Positions 12,546 through 22,735 of a DNA stretch of 64,000 bases are shown here, piece by piece. Position numbers and translations under genes: made by a program. Positions within the stretch are counted from its first letter, which is position 1. Every line of letters starts with the position of its first letter. This DNA is from Tubulanus polymorphus (lineage: Eukaryota; Nemertea; Palaeonemertea; Tubulaniformes; Tubulanidae): NCBI RefSeq assembly GCF_964204645.1, contig NC_134030.1:1219855-1283854 (forward strand), written 5' to 3'. Under the pieces are notes generated by a model. The model searched no databases. It saw only the letters and a program-made list of their open reading frames with translations, and had not been told where the DNA came from.

Positions 12546-12700
12546 CTATCTGATAGGCCGCTGCTGAGGCGTATTAATCCGATTTTGGGGAGGGGCAGCA
12601 GCGGGCGACAAAGGTGGTGGTAATATCCTATCGGGAACCAAGTTTCTTTTAAATTCCTCCACCAATTCCCCGAACGGACATTCGTCTAAAATGTTGATGA
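12546..12700 (-). CDS. gene B terminal exon (ECPFG..NLVPDR)
   Basis: The acceptor is tttttattttacag. The first two bases complete a codon from the previous exon. The exon encodes INILDECPFGELVEEFKRNL, then a Pro/Ala stretch and QQRPIR before TAG. It aligns with gene A 49458-49687 up to that stop. The intron before it is also nearly identical to gene A's, so the duplication is not ancient. Confidence 0.65.
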
Positions 12701-15700
12701 CTGTAAAATAAAAATAGGGAGAAATACATTAAACAACAAGTCGAATGGTTTTGATGCTACGGTTAAGAATTCTGGTACTCGGCGAGGTTAAACATTCATT
12801 TCTTAAACTTTACAATCGATTGTCACATTGATGGCGCCATCTATCCTTTCTAAAAACAACTATAGGATTTCAATTGCACAATGTTAATACTACGGATCAA
12901 CAGTTATTATTAGATTTTGATTATCAGTGACATACGTCACACTAAATGATATTGTATGAAAATAGTTAAACTACTTACACTCCGGTAGAAATAAACGTAC
13001 AAACTCCTCCCGCCGGAACGCACGTCGAATTCTAAAAGCAAGTGTTCCTGCTTGACAAAACTAGTTTGAATAAGAGCTGTTTGTTTTAATGAGATGAACT
13101 GAATCCATAGAATTATGTAACTGAACCTAAGTGTGTCCAGTTCCCAAATAAGGATTTGTATTTTTCTAACCCATTTACGTAAGATATCAACAGACAGGGT
13201 TCATTCAGAGGTCAATCCTAAATGTCCCTCCCTTGAGAAAAGTGGCGTTTCAGGTGATCAACAGATAAAAATTCATTTAAAATCTGAATCTTTGGCTTTT
13301 CTATAAACAGATTGCAGATTGCATTGGCTTGAAACCTGCTTTTGGCATCTAGAAAAATAAGTAAAAATCATTTGAAAATACATTTTATAATGAGTCCGTC
13401 AAACAGTTCAATGCTTTCTTACACTTATTCTTAACAAAGTATGAATAAATTAGCATGAAAACAGTACATTTGTAATTGCAGCAGCTTAGCCGCTTGAAGT
13501 CGAAGGGTCTGCCCCCCCCTGTTTTTCTCTGAGCTTTCGGCATCTAGTAAGATAACTATGATATAATGATATTAATAGAAAAATTTAAAGTAAAAGTATT
13601 GAATAAATTGAAGATACATCATATAATCGAGGCAGTCAAACAGTTCAGTACTTTCTTACAACTATTCTTAATCATGAATAAATTAGCATGGAAACAGTAA
13701 ATGTGTACTTACAGTAGCATACGGGCTGGAACTTGAGGGGCCCGCGGCCCAGGTTTTTCTAATTGCTTTAGGCATTGTTGTAATGCATGGTATGAATAAT
13801 TAGCATAGAAGCAGTACATTTGTAATTGCAGCAGCTTATGGGCTGGAGGTCGGGCTGGAAGTCGAAGCTTCTGCGCCCCCTGTTTTTCTCTGAGCTTTCG
13901 GCATCTAGTAAAATAACTATGATATAATGATATTAATAGAAAAATTTAAAGTAAAAGTATTAAATAAATTGAAGATACATCATATAATCGAGCCAGTCAA
14001 ACAGTTCAGTACTTTCTTACAACTATTCTTAAGCATGGTATGAATAAATAAGCATGGAAGCAGTAAATTTGTACTTACTTTATTATACGGGCTTGAATGT
14101 GAGGGGCCCGCGCCCCGTGTTTTTCTTGTTGCTTTAGGCATCTTCTAGAAAAACAAGTAAAAATATTAAATCATTTGAAAATATATCAGTCAGTCTTATT
14201 CTGGTTCAGTGAACTGATTCTCTATATGGTGCATGTAGGGGTCCAGGGACACCACATCCACTAATTCTCTATATGGTGCATGTAGGGGTCCACTCTATAT
14301 GGTGCATGTAGGGGTCCAGGGACACGTATTGTTAAAAAGAGGCAGTTTAACGTCGTACCACAGGACAAATAGATAAAAATCACTGATAAAATGTATGGAT
14401 AAAACGTATTGTTAAAAAGAGGCAGTTTAACGTCGTACCACAGGACAAACAGATAAAAATCACTGATAAAATGTATGGATAAAACGTATTGTTAAAAAGA
14501 GGCAGTTTAACGTCATACCACAGGACAAACAGATAAAAATCACTGATAAAATGTATGGATAAAACGTATTGTTAAAAAGAGGCAGTTTAACGTCGTACCA
14601 CAGGACAAACAGAGTGCAATAATCAATGATTTTAATCCAAATAAGATCTTTTTAGTTGTGACTGTTTGAATTGAGAGGCGGCGATCTCGCTAGTGAGCCA
14701 AAAGACAGACACTTGAAATGAAAATAATATAAATAGTCAATTTCATTCGACATTTTTATTATGACGTTCATTAATTAAAAAATTAGCATGAAAGCAAAGA
14801 ATTTATAATTACAGGAGCATATGGGCTTGATGTTGAGGGACGCCCTTGTCCGCTGGGTGCCTTTTTCGTGGCTTTTGATATCTAAAAAAATTAGTAATAA
14901 TATTAAATAAATTGAAAATATATCATATATCGAGCCAGTCAAACAGTTCAGTACTTTCTAACAACTATTCTTAATCATGAATAAATTAGCATGGAAACAG
15001 TAAATTTGTACTAACAGTAGGATACGGGCTTGATGTTGAGGGCCCGCACCCCACGTTTTTTTCACTGCTTTCGGCATTATCTAGAAAAATAAGTAAAACT
15101 ATAAAATCATTTGAAAATACATAATATATCAGATTGTGGTAATCATGGTAATCATGGTATGAATAAATTAGCATGGACGCAGTAAATTTGTTCTAGCACC
15201 ATTTGTACTGGACGTGAGGGTGCCCTCGCCCGCTGGGCGTTTTTGCAGCTTTAGGCATATAGAAAAAGTAAAAATATTAAATCATTTGAAAATATATCTA
15301 GCCTCTCATACAGTTAAGTACTTTTACTTGCCTTATTCTTAAGCATGATATAAATGAATTATGCTGGGCGTGAGACAGAAACGGAAAGAAAACAGACCGG
15401 CCCAATTCCCGGCCACCTTCATACCGAATGTTGAGTCAAAAAGGTGCTTTGGGCTTTAAAGAATTGAAGACACTATTGTAAGCCGAAATAATTGTGGAAT
15501 TGGACTAAAATTAAATCAAAAAATATGTGGTACATGTTATAGTTGATTTTTTTTCAGTGAAGGCATATTAGGCGCACATGAACGACTCATGCGTTCAAGG
15601 CATATCCCTTCACTGAAAGAATATTTTTTAAATCGGTTAACAAATCCGGAATTGTCCCCGAACGAAGCCGCTCCTCCAATAGGAATCTCCCAGAGGCAAT

Positions 15701-15877
15701 TTAATTGATGGGCACATTTTCAAAATTTGTTTTGGTTAGCGGGCCCCCGACACAGAGTTATGAAAACTGGTCACAACTTTTAACTACATACAAAAAAATT
15801 GAATGCATTGAAATTGTATTTGGAGACTGAACTTACTTGGTGCTTGAAAGTCGGGAGGCGTCTCTGGAGGGGTGCTA

Positions 15878-15908
<31 letters not shown>

Positions 15909-15955
15909 TGTTGTTGTTATTTGACAGATTAGAAACAGGCGTCTCCGGAGGGGTG

Positions 15956-16009
<54 letters not shown>

Positions 16010-16053
16010 TGTTGTTATTTGACCGATTAGAAACAGGCGTCTCCGGAGGGGTG

Positions 16054-16086
<33 letters not shown>

Positions 16087-19000
16087 GATTCACCGACTGT
16101 AAATGGAAATAATATAAAAATAAATGCAACAGAAAATGAACACAACAGGCACTTATTATACGGTAGTTCAGTAGAATGAAGGGGTCTGGGTAGAAAAACG
16201 TGTATTCTAAGATTACTAGTATATATTTCCGTGAGGAATTTCATAAAAACCGGCACGTACGAGGGAAGTGAGGCATGTGAGATTGAGGGCGTCACTGATA
16301 CTTACATTTAGCAGCGGTGACCTTGCCTGCGAGGCAAACCGACGCTAGAAATGAAAATAAAAAAATACATTAGTCAAATTCATTAACGTTGCTAAGTTCA
16401 AGGTGCTGGTTTTTTAAACAATTTTAATAAGAAAAAAATATTCAGGTATAGCTAGCACTATATCAGGAACGTAGCTTGAGGCGGTTCGGGGGGTTCGAAA
16501 ATTCAGTTCCTCGCAAAGAAAAATTAAAAACAGAAATGTTAAACTTACAAATATTGAAATTTGTTCATTTAATCAAAACCTTCGTTATATCAATAGAAAT
16601 CGCCCAGAGGCAATTTAATTGATGGGCACATTTTCAAAATTTGTTTTGGTTAGCGGCCCCCGACACAGAGTTATGAAAACTGGTCACAACTTTAACCGTT
16701 TTAGCTCCATACAAAAAATTGAATGCGTTGAAATTGTATTTGAAGACTGAACTTACTTCGCGCTTGGAAGTCGGGAGGCGTCTCTGGCGGAAGAGATGCG
16801 CTTCTGCTGCTGCTGTTGTTGTTATCCGAATTCAGAGGTGGCGATCGGCCTGGCGACCCAAAGTAGAGACGCTAGAAATTAAAAAATAATATAAATATAT
16901 TAGTCAATTTCATTAAAAATTAAATTTTCAACATTTTTATTGTAACGTTCATTAGTTAACAAATTAGCATGAAGCGATGAATTTGTACTCACAGGTGCAT
17001 ATGGACTTGATGTAGAGGGACCCCCTTGTCCGCTGGGTGCCTTTTTGGTGGCTTTTGACATCTAAAAACATTAGTTATAATATATAATAATATGAAAATA
17101 TATCATATATCGAGCCAGTCAAACAGTTCAGTACTTTCTAACAACTATTCTTAATCATGAATAAATTGAAAATATATCATATATCGAGCCAGTCAAACAG
17201 TTCAGTACTTTCTTACAACTATTCTTAATCATGAATAAATTAGCATGGAAACAGTAAATTTGTACTAACAGTAGGATACGGGCTTGATGTTGAGGGCCCG
17301 CACCCCACGTTTTTTTCACTGCTTTCGGCATTATCTAGAAAAATAAGTAAAACTATAAAATCATTTGAAAATAAATTATATATCAGATTGTGGTAATCAT
17401 GGTAATCATGGTATGAATAAATTAGCATGGACGCAGTAAATTTGTACTAGCACCATCGTTTGTACTGGACGTGAGGGTGCCCTCGCTCATTGAAATTCCC
17501 TTTTGTTTACCATGAGGTAACATTTCAGATGGAGCCACTTTGACTATAATAAACGGTTGTAGTTCTACTGTTCACTGCTTCAGGTTTTCTATTGCAATAT
17601 GTCACTATTGAACAAGAAACAAGAAATCAATCGAAGTTTGTCCGAACTGGTTTTTCAGTTTTTCTCCACTCGTCTATAACGGGCTATCAATCAATATGGT
17701 CGAAAGTGCAGAATGTTCCAGCTGATAAAAACTGGGTTCCAAAATAATCAGCCCTTTGCATGTGATGATGCGAACGATCTGCCTGGGTGCACCCTGGTAT
17801 AGATTTGACGATGCAGTAATGTATGACGGACATTACCTGTCAGTAGCAGAAGCAGGGTTTAATATTCTATATATATATATAAATTTCGGTTTCAAGCTCA
17901 AGAATGATGACTTCAAACAGGCGTTTACGATAACTTACGTCAATTCCGGACATCGAAATATTGAACCGTTGTTGTTGTTGTTGTTGTTGTTGTTGTTGCT
18001 GCGCTGTACCCTATAAAAGAGAAAACATATTCATACAATGACAAGAAATAGGACAGACGCGAAATCAGAGTTTATCTAACAGTTTATCTCTAGGACGGAT
18101 GTGGCTGTGAAATCAGACAGTTTATCTCTAGGATGGACACGTCTGTTAACTGTTGCCACTGGTTACCTCGAAAAAACCGTTCCTGATATAACTAAATAGT
18201 TTCCATAGCAACCAGACGAGGTCAAACAATGCAAATTGAGAGATAATAAGGTAATGGATTCGAGGGGGTCTGTCTTGAGGTTGTTGGTTGTTGCAGCAGC
18301 TATGGGTCAGTCTTGAGTTTGTTGGTTGTTTTAGCAGCTATGGGTCAGTCTTGAGTTTGTTGGTTGTTTCAGCAGCTGGGTCAGTCTTGAGTTTGTTGGT
18401 TGTTTCAGCAGCAGCTATGGGTCAGTCTTGAGTTTGTTGGTTGTTGCAGCAGCTGGGTCAGTCTTGAGTTTGTTGGTTGTTGCAGCAGCTGGGTCTGTCT
18501 TGAGTTTGTTGGTTGTTTCAGCAGCTATGGGTCAGTCTTGAGTTTGTTCATTGTTGCAGCAGCAGCAGCTATGGGTCTGTCTTGAGTTTGTTGATTGTTG
18601 CAGCAGCTGGGTCAGTCTTGAGTTTGTTGGTTGTTTCAGCAACAGCAGCTATGGGTCAGTCTTGAGTTTGTTGGTTGTTTCAGCAGCAGCAGCTATGGGT
18701 CAGTCTTGAGTTTGTTGATTGTTTCAGCAGCAGCAGCTATGGGTCAGTCTTGAGTTTGTTGGTTGTTTCAGCAGCTATGGGTCAGTCTTGAGTTTGTTGG
18801 TTATTTCAGCAGCAGCAGCTATGGGTCAGTCTTGAGTTTGTTGATTGTTGCAGCAGCTGGGTCAGTCTTGAGTTTGTTGGTTGTTTCAGCAGCAGCAGCT
18901 ATGGGTCAGTCTTGAGTTTGTTGGTTGTTTCAGCAGCAGCAGCTATGGGTCAGTCTTGAGTTTGTTGGTTGTTTCAGCAGCTATGCAAAAACTGAAAATA

Positions 19001-19906
19001 CAATCGAAGACAATGTTAAAATCCTGATCTGATTTGTATAGTGTAAGTGAATGGTTTTGGGGTTCGGACTGTCTGCCCACACGAGAACACCCGACCCTCG
19101 CGCTACTGCTGCATATGACTGCTCAGTGCGTCTGAGGAGCCTTGATGGACACTTACCGGCGTAGTAGGCGATAAACCGGTGTCGAAACCCCGCTGGGCGG
19201 CGTTTTTGGCAAAAACTGAAAATACAATCAAAGACAATGTTAAAAACCTGATCTGATTTGTATAGTGTAAGTGAATGGTTTTGGGGTTCGGACCGTCTGC
19301 CCACACGAGAACACCCGACCCTCGCGCTACTGCTGCATTTGACTGCTCGGTGCGTCTGAGGAGCCTTGATGGACAGAACACACCATTGATGGAATAATGG
19401 TCAATTCAGTCTAACCTCGTTAAAACTCTGTAAATGTGAGTTAAACTCATTGAAATTCCCTTTTGTTTACCATGAGGTAACATTTCAGATGGAGCCACTT
19501 TGACTACTGTTCACTGCTTCAGGTTTTCTATTGCAATATGTCACTATTGAACAAGAAACAAGAAATCAATCGAAGTTTGTCCGAACTGGTTTTTCAGTTT
19601 TTCTCCACTCGTCTATAACGGGCTATCAATCAATATGGTTGAATGTGCAGAATGTTCCAGCTGATAAAAACTGGGTTCCAAAATAATCAGCCCTTTGCAT
19701 GTGATGATGCGAACGATCTGCCTGGGTGCACCCTGGTATAGATTTGACGATGCAGTAATGTATGACGGACATTACCTGTCAGTAGCAGAAGCAGGGTTTA
19801 ATATTCTATAATATAAATTTCGGTTTCAAGCTCAAGAATGATGACTTCAAACAGGCGTTTACGATAACTTACGTAAATTCCGGACATTGAAATATCAAAC
19901 AGTCGA

Positions 19907-19938
<32 letters not shown>

Positions 19939-20019
19939 TTGTTGTTGTGTTCTAGTAGCGTACGGGCTTGACGTTGAGGGCCCCGCGCCCCGGGTTTTTT
20001 TTGTCGCTTTTGGCATTAT
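12546..20019 (-). CDS. gene B: truncated inverted paralog of gene A
   Basis: Four exons join in frame on the minus strand. They are 20019-19873 (ATG at 20016, 48 codons, start exon plus Q exon), 16871-16757 (phase 0 to 1), 13047-12979 (phase 1 to 1) and 12700-12546 (stop TAG 12548-12546). The total is 160 residues. All four have consensus GT donors or AG acceptors. Residues 87-109 and 111-132 match gene A closely (R-FRREEFVRLFLPE; ECPFGELVEEFKRNLVPDRI). The third acceptor has shifted, adding one codon. The protein ends at QQRPIR because gene A's CAG is TAG here, so the basic C-terminal half is missing. The Q/P exon at 19157-19215 is 59 nt and would break the frame, so the model skips it. It may be a working short paralog or a decaying copy. 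Function unknown. Confidence 0.5.
12979..13047 (-). CDS. gene B exon (TLAFRIRRAFRREEFVRLFL)
   Basis: Acceptor gtcaagcag and donor GGAGT|GTAAGT. It is 69 nt against 66 nt in gene A and keeps the same phases, so only one codon was gained. The basic/aromatic segment RRAFRREEFVRLFLPE is the best conserved part of the family. Confidence 0.65.
13713..13775 (-). CDS. start-exon copy (MPKAIRKTWAAG..SSPYAT), intact
   Basis: 63 nt, 21 codons, same length and phase as gene A's first coding exon, with donor GTAAGT at 13712-13707. The usual acceptor is missing (acaacaATG), so it may only work as a 5' end. Confidence 0.5.
14079..14141 (-). CDS. start-exon copy (MPKATRKTRGAG..SSPYNK), intact
   Basis: 63 nt with acceptor ttgtttttctag (exon begins 14144) and donor GTAAGT. 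It is the closest copy to gene A's exon, sharing the SHSSPYNK end. It lies downstream of the 16.8-kb exon, and its phase-0 donor does not fit the next exon's phase-1 acceptor, so in-frame use within gene B is doubtful. Confidence 0.5.
14218..14325. repeat. 47-bp minisatellite, about 2 copies
   Basis: ctctatatggtgcatgtagg units, same orientation as at 20085. They lie just upstream (minus sense) of the start-exon copy at 14141, the same place the array occupies at gene A. Confidence 0.85.
14326..14613. repeat. 80-bp minisatellite, about 3.6 copies
   Basis: The unit begins gtattgttaaaaagaggcag and includes cgtcgtaccacaggacaaac. Copies are almost identical. Confidence 0.9.
14655..14712 (-). pseudogene. 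fragment of the RLYFGSPGRSPPLN exon
   Basis: The minus strand reads CLSFGSLARSPPLNSNSHN and then TAA. It matches the left half of 16757-16871. The Ser-rich right half is lost and replaced by unrelated sequence. Confidence 0.5.
14813..14881 (-). pseudogene. start-exon copy with ATA for ATG
   Basis: A 69-nt copy (ISKATKKAPSGQGRPSTSSP..) whose start codon is ATA and whose donor is gtaatt. It is otherwise the sister of the copy at 16993-17061. Confidence 0.5.
15360..15690 (-). pseudogene. inserted copy of the gene A 3' end
   Basis: On the minus strand this matches gene A from about 51131 to 51450: the last coding codons (RLRSGTIPDLLTDLKNI..), the stop-region hairpin and about 180 bp of 3' flank. 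It sits inside the start-exon/CAG-exon array with no other part of that exon, so a 3'-end piece was transposed or gene-converted here. Its right edge abuts an intron repeat also present at 16593 and 35900. Confidence 0.7.
15837..16096 (-). pseudogene. CAG-expanded, internally triplicated Ser/Gln exon
   Basis: The counterpart of gene A 36453-36534 (82 nt) but 260 nt long. Acceptor tccatttacag and donor CCAA|GTAAGT are intact. The inner part is tripled, each piece with a CAG/GCA/AGC run followed by CCCCTCC[G/A]GAGACGCC. A 4-nt deletion in that piece shifts frame at each repeat, so the run is read as Ser, then Ala, or Gln, then Ser. From phase 0 the frame stops soon after AHPSGDACF. Probably non-functional as coding sequence. 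Confidence 0.6.
16306..16344 (-). CDS. exon RRFASQARSPLLN (gene B side)
   Basis: 39 nt, phase 0 to 0, acceptor tttcatttctag and donor GTAAGT. It matches gene A 36204-36242 (HQFASEARSPSLN). It would splice to the expanded exon at 16096, which breaks the frame. Confidence 0.5.
16757..16871 (-). CDS. joined exon RLYFGSPGRSPPLN-SDNNNSSS..PPETPPDFQAR
   Basis: 115 nt with acceptor aatttctag and donor GTAAGT, phase 0 to 1. It corresponds to two gene A exons (36204-36242 and 36453-36534) joined at their splice junction without the 210-bp intron. Its phase fits the following exon at 13047. Confidence 0.6.
16890..17480 (-). repeat. array of start-codon exon units (middle part)
   Basis: Start-exon copies at 17061 (intact) and 17331 (1-nt deletion; donor gttagt), plus a partial copy at about 17445-17480. 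The spacers repeat cagttcagtactttcttaca twice. Confidence 0.7.
16993..17061 (-). CDS. start-exon copy (MSKATKKAPSGQGG..SSPYAP), intact
   Basis: 69 nt, 23 codons, acceptor aatgtttttag and donor GTGAGT. A two-codon-longer variant class (KAPSGQG in place of KTRGAG). Phase 0, so it could feed the 16757-16871 exon in frame. Confidence 0.5.
17485..17940. repeat. direct duplicate of 19447-19872
   Basis: Both copies run from actcattgaaattccctttt to the donor of the Q exon. The 17.5-kb copy has a few extra bases and a (TA)n tract. The inverted counterpart is gene A's intron from about 33483 to 33790. Confidence 0.8.
17939..18010 (-). CDS. Q exon GTAQ(11)RFNISMSGID
   Basis: 72 nt with acceptor tctcttttatag and donor GTAAGT, phase 0 to 0. 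It is the match of gene A 33393-33482, with 11 Gln instead of 17. It can follow the 21986 start exon in frame. Confidence 0.55.
18199..18212. promoter_or_regulatory. RFX X-box-like site
   Basis: gtttccatagcaac fits the imperfect palindrome bound by RFX factors. It is the counterpart of the gene A site at 33191-33204. Confidence 0.35.
18270..18985. repeat. minisatellite with (CAG)n tail, about 17 units
   Basis: Units of about 36-45 bp: gtcagtcttgagtttgttgg, then ttgtttcag and a variable (CAG)1-4 and ctatgg. The array ends inside a copy of the TTTTTGC exon's upstream intron (18986). Confidence 0.9.
18990..19385 (-). repeat. 186-bp tandem duplication carrying the Pro exon
   Basis: Two copies starting caaaaactgaaaatacaatc at 18986 and 19210. 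The second includes the 19157-19215 exon border. Confidence 0.75.
19157..19215 (-). pseudogene. Pro exon FLPKTPPSGVSTP, apparently fused to next exon
   Basis: Acceptor gattgtattttcag as in gene A 33892-33936. After ACACCG the sequence continues as gttTATCGCCTA, which resembles gene A's next exon (GATTTATCACCGATA), before a GTAAGT donor. The length of 59 nt is out of frame. It may be a third exon pair joined without its intron, with a 1-nt loss. Confidence 0.35.
19873..20016 (-). CDS. joined start + Q exon (MPKATKKTRGAG.. to FDISMSGIY)
   Basis: 48 codons. The start-exon sequence runs directly into the Gln repeat (SSPYAT-RTQQQ). Gene A has a 1.16-kb intron at this point. Acceptor tttttctag (exon begins 20019) and donor TTTAC|GTAAGT are good. 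The Gln tract is interrupted by His. Confidence 0.6.
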
Positions 20020-20084
20020 CTAGAAAAACAAGTAAAAATATTAAATCATTTGAAAATATATCAGTCAGTCTTATTCTGGTTCAG

Positions 20085-21360
20085 TGAACTAATTCTCTAT
20101 ATGGTGCATGTAGGGGTCCAGGAACACCACATCCACTAATTCTCTATATGGTGCATGTAGGGGTCCAGGGACACCACATCCACTAATTCTCTATATGGTG
20201 CATGTAGGGGTCCAGGGACACCACATCCACTAATTCTCTATATGGTGCATGTAGGGGTCCAGGGACACCACATCCACTAATTCTCTATATGGTGCATGTA
20301 GGGGTCCAGGGACACCACATCCACTAATTCTCTATATGGTGCATGTAGGGGTCCAGGGACACCACATCCACTAATTCTATATATGATGCATGTAGGGGTC
20401 CAGGGACACCACATCCACTAATTCTCTATATGATGCATGTAGGGGTCCAGGGACACCACATCCACTAATTCTCTATATGGTGCATGTAGGGGTCCAGGGA
20501 CACCACATCCACTAATTCTCTATATGATGCATGTAGGGGTCCAGGGACACCACATCCACTAATTCTCTATATGGTGCATGTAGGGGTCCAGGGACACCAC
20601 ATCCACTAATTCTCTATATGATGCATGTAGGGGTCCAGGGACACCACATCCACTAATTCTCTATATGGTGCATGTAGGGGTCCAGGGACACCACATCCAC
20701 TAATTCTCTATATGATGCATGTAGGGGTCCAGGGACACCACATCCACTAATTCTCTATATGGTGCATGTAGGGGTCCAGGGACACCACATCCACTAATTC
20801 TCTATATGATGCATGTAGGGGTCCAGGGACACCACATCCACTAATTCTCTATATGGTGCATGTAGGGGTCCAGGGACACCACATCCACTAATTCTCTATA
20901 TGGTGCATGTAGGGGTCCAGGGACACCACATCCACTAATTCTCTATATGGTGCATGTAGGGGTCCAGGGACACCACATCCACTAATTCTCTATATGGTGC
21001 ATGTAGGGGTCCAGGGACACCACATCCACTAATTCTCTATATGGTGCATGTAGGGGTCCAGGGACACCACATCCACTAATTCTCTATATGGTGCATGTAG
21101 GGGTCCAGGGACACCACATCCACTAATTCTCTATATGGTGCATGTAGGGGTCCAGGGACACCACATCCACTAATTCTCTATATGGTGCATGTAGGGGTCC
21201 AGGGACACCACATCCACTAATTCTCTATATGGTGCATGTAGGGGTCCAGGGACACCACATCCACTAATTCTCTATATGATGCATGTAGGGGTCCAGGGAC
21301 ACCACATCCACTAATTCTCTATATGGTGCATGTAGGGGTCCAGGGACACCACATCCACTT
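20085..21360. repeat. 47-bp minisatellite, about 27 copies
   Basis: Unit ctctatatggtgcatgtagg + ggtccagggacaccacatcc + actaatt. It ends next to the acceptor of the 20016 start exon. It is the reverse complement of the array at 30905-32095 before gene A's start exon. Confidence 0.95.
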
Positions 21361-21604
21361 AGTTGTTGGGCCCGGGCGCTTTCACCCTTCTTGCTGAAAA
21401 TCAACTGATATCCTGAATTCTGACTAATTACAGATTGAAAACTGTAATTCACAAGTGCAATAATCAATGATTTCAATCCAAATAAGATTTTCTTAGCTAC
21501 AGTTTAATCATTACCAAGTGGAGCTAGGAGCTGATCTAATGTGTTTTTCATCAGCTAATCATTCATATTTAGGCCTCTATCTAATACATCTGTATGATAC
21601 TTAC

Positions 21605-21696
21605 GATGATTTTAAACGAATCTGACTGTCCAATACGACGTCTGTGAAACGAATGATTCGATCAGCTGACCGCTGGTCACTGTTCAGTAGTGTTCG
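21605..21696 (-). other. exon-like block, counterpart of gene A 5' exon
   Basis: Bounded by the Q-exon-type acceptor (tctcttttatag) and a GTAAGT donor (21604-21599), 92 nt. Its middle (ggtcagctgatcgaatcatt) matches gene A's presumed 5'UTR exon at 28437-28480. It is open in one frame (RTLLNSDQRSADRIIRFTDV..) but has no downstream frame match, so a 5'UTR role is more likely. Confidence 0.4.
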
Positions 21697-21923
21697 CTAT
21701 AAAAGAGAAAACATATTCATACAATGACAACCAATTCATATATATAGGAGTATAATATAATGATAATAATAGAAAAACTATCAGATTAAGAAATAAAGAA
21801 TATCATAATATCAAATAAATTGAAAATCCATCATATATCGTGCCACAGTTCAGTACTTTCCTTACAACTATCCTTAATCATGGTATGAATCAATTAGCAT
21901 GAAAGCAGTAAATTTGTACTTAC

Positions 21924-21986
21924 AGCAGCATACGGGCTTGATGTTGAGGGGCCCGCGCCCCGGGTTTTCTTTAAAGCTTTTGGCAT
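21924..21986 (-). CDS. start-exon copy (MPKALKKTRGAG..SSPYAA), intact
   Basis: 63 nt with donor GTAAGT. The sequence before ATG lacks an acceptor and abuts a diverged copy (ATG at 22039). It is the first intact copy downstream of the 21.6-kb exon. Confidence 0.5.
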
Positions 21987-21994
21987 AATTCGTA

Positions 21995-22304
21995 ATGTGG
22001 ATGGGCTGGCGTCCCATGTTTTTTGTTTGCTTTTAGCATACTTGAATGGTTAATGCTTGACATCTCTCCCAGATTGTATTGGCTTGAAACCTGCCTTATT
22101 GGTATCTAGAAAAATATGTATAACTATTTAATCATTTGAAAATACATTTTATGATTAGTCAGTCATACAGTTCAGTACTTTCTTACACTTATTCTTAAGC
22201 ATAGTATGAATAAATTAGCATGAAAAGAGTAAATTTGTAGTTACCAGCATACGGGCTGGGAGTAGAGGGGCCGGCGCCCCACATTTTTTCATGGCTTTTG
22301 GCAT
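21995..22304 (-). pseudogene. three decayed start-exon copies
   Basis: Copies begin at 22304 (MPKAMKK then frameshift, donor gtaact), about 22103 (ATA, truncated, like 13348) and 22039 (MLKANKKHGTP). The 22304 copy has its acceptor replaced by the adjoining minisatellite. Confidence 0.5.
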
Positions 22305-22319
22305 TGTTTTCTTTGTTTG

Positions 22320-22735
22320 TGGCAGCAACTATGGGTAGGTCTGTCTTGAGTTTGTTGATTGTTGCAGCAGCTGGGTCAGTCTTGAGTTTGTTGGTTGTTT
22401 CAGCAGCTATGGGTCAGTCTTGAGTTTGTTGGTTGTTTCAGCAGCTATGGGTCAGTCTTGAGTTTGTTGGTTGTTTCAGCAGCAGCAGCTATGGGTCAGT
22501 CTTGAGTTTGTTGGTTGTTTCAGCAGCAGCTATGGGTCAGTCTTGAGTTTGTTGGTTATTTCAGCAGCAGCAGCTATGGGTCAGTCTTGAGTTTGTTGGT
22601 TGTTTCAGCAGCAGCAGCTATGGGTCAGTCTTGAGTTTGTTGGTTATTTCAGCAGCAGCAGCTATGGGTCAGTCTTGAGTTTGTTGATTGTTTCAGCAGC
22701 AGCAGCTATGGGTCAGTCTTGAGTTTGTTGGTTGT
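22320..22735. repeat. second minisatellite with (CAG)n tail
   Basis: Same unit and orientation as 18270-18985, about 10 copies. Confidence 0.9.

Larger units (their letters stand above)
13316..15350 (-). repeat. array of start-codon exon units (proximal part)
   Basis: On the minus strand a repeated unit of roughly 160-360 bp holds an acceptor (tttttctag), an exon beginning ATGCCnAAAGC, usually a gtaagt-type donor, then an intron piece (cagtactttcttacaactat, aataaattagcatg). Start positions (minus, base A of ATG) are 13348, 13543, 13775, 13904, 14141, 14881 (ATA), 15077 and 15258. The exons at 13775 and 14141 are intact 21-codon copies. 15077 has a 1-nt deletion. 13543, 13904 and 15258 have lost the donor. 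13348 is truncated. Confidence 0.75.

Noticed and set aside
13200-22300. CRISPR-like array (regularly spaced repeats)
   Set aside because: Units contain eukaryotic splice signals and codons, spacers are related to each other, and the genome is clearly animal.
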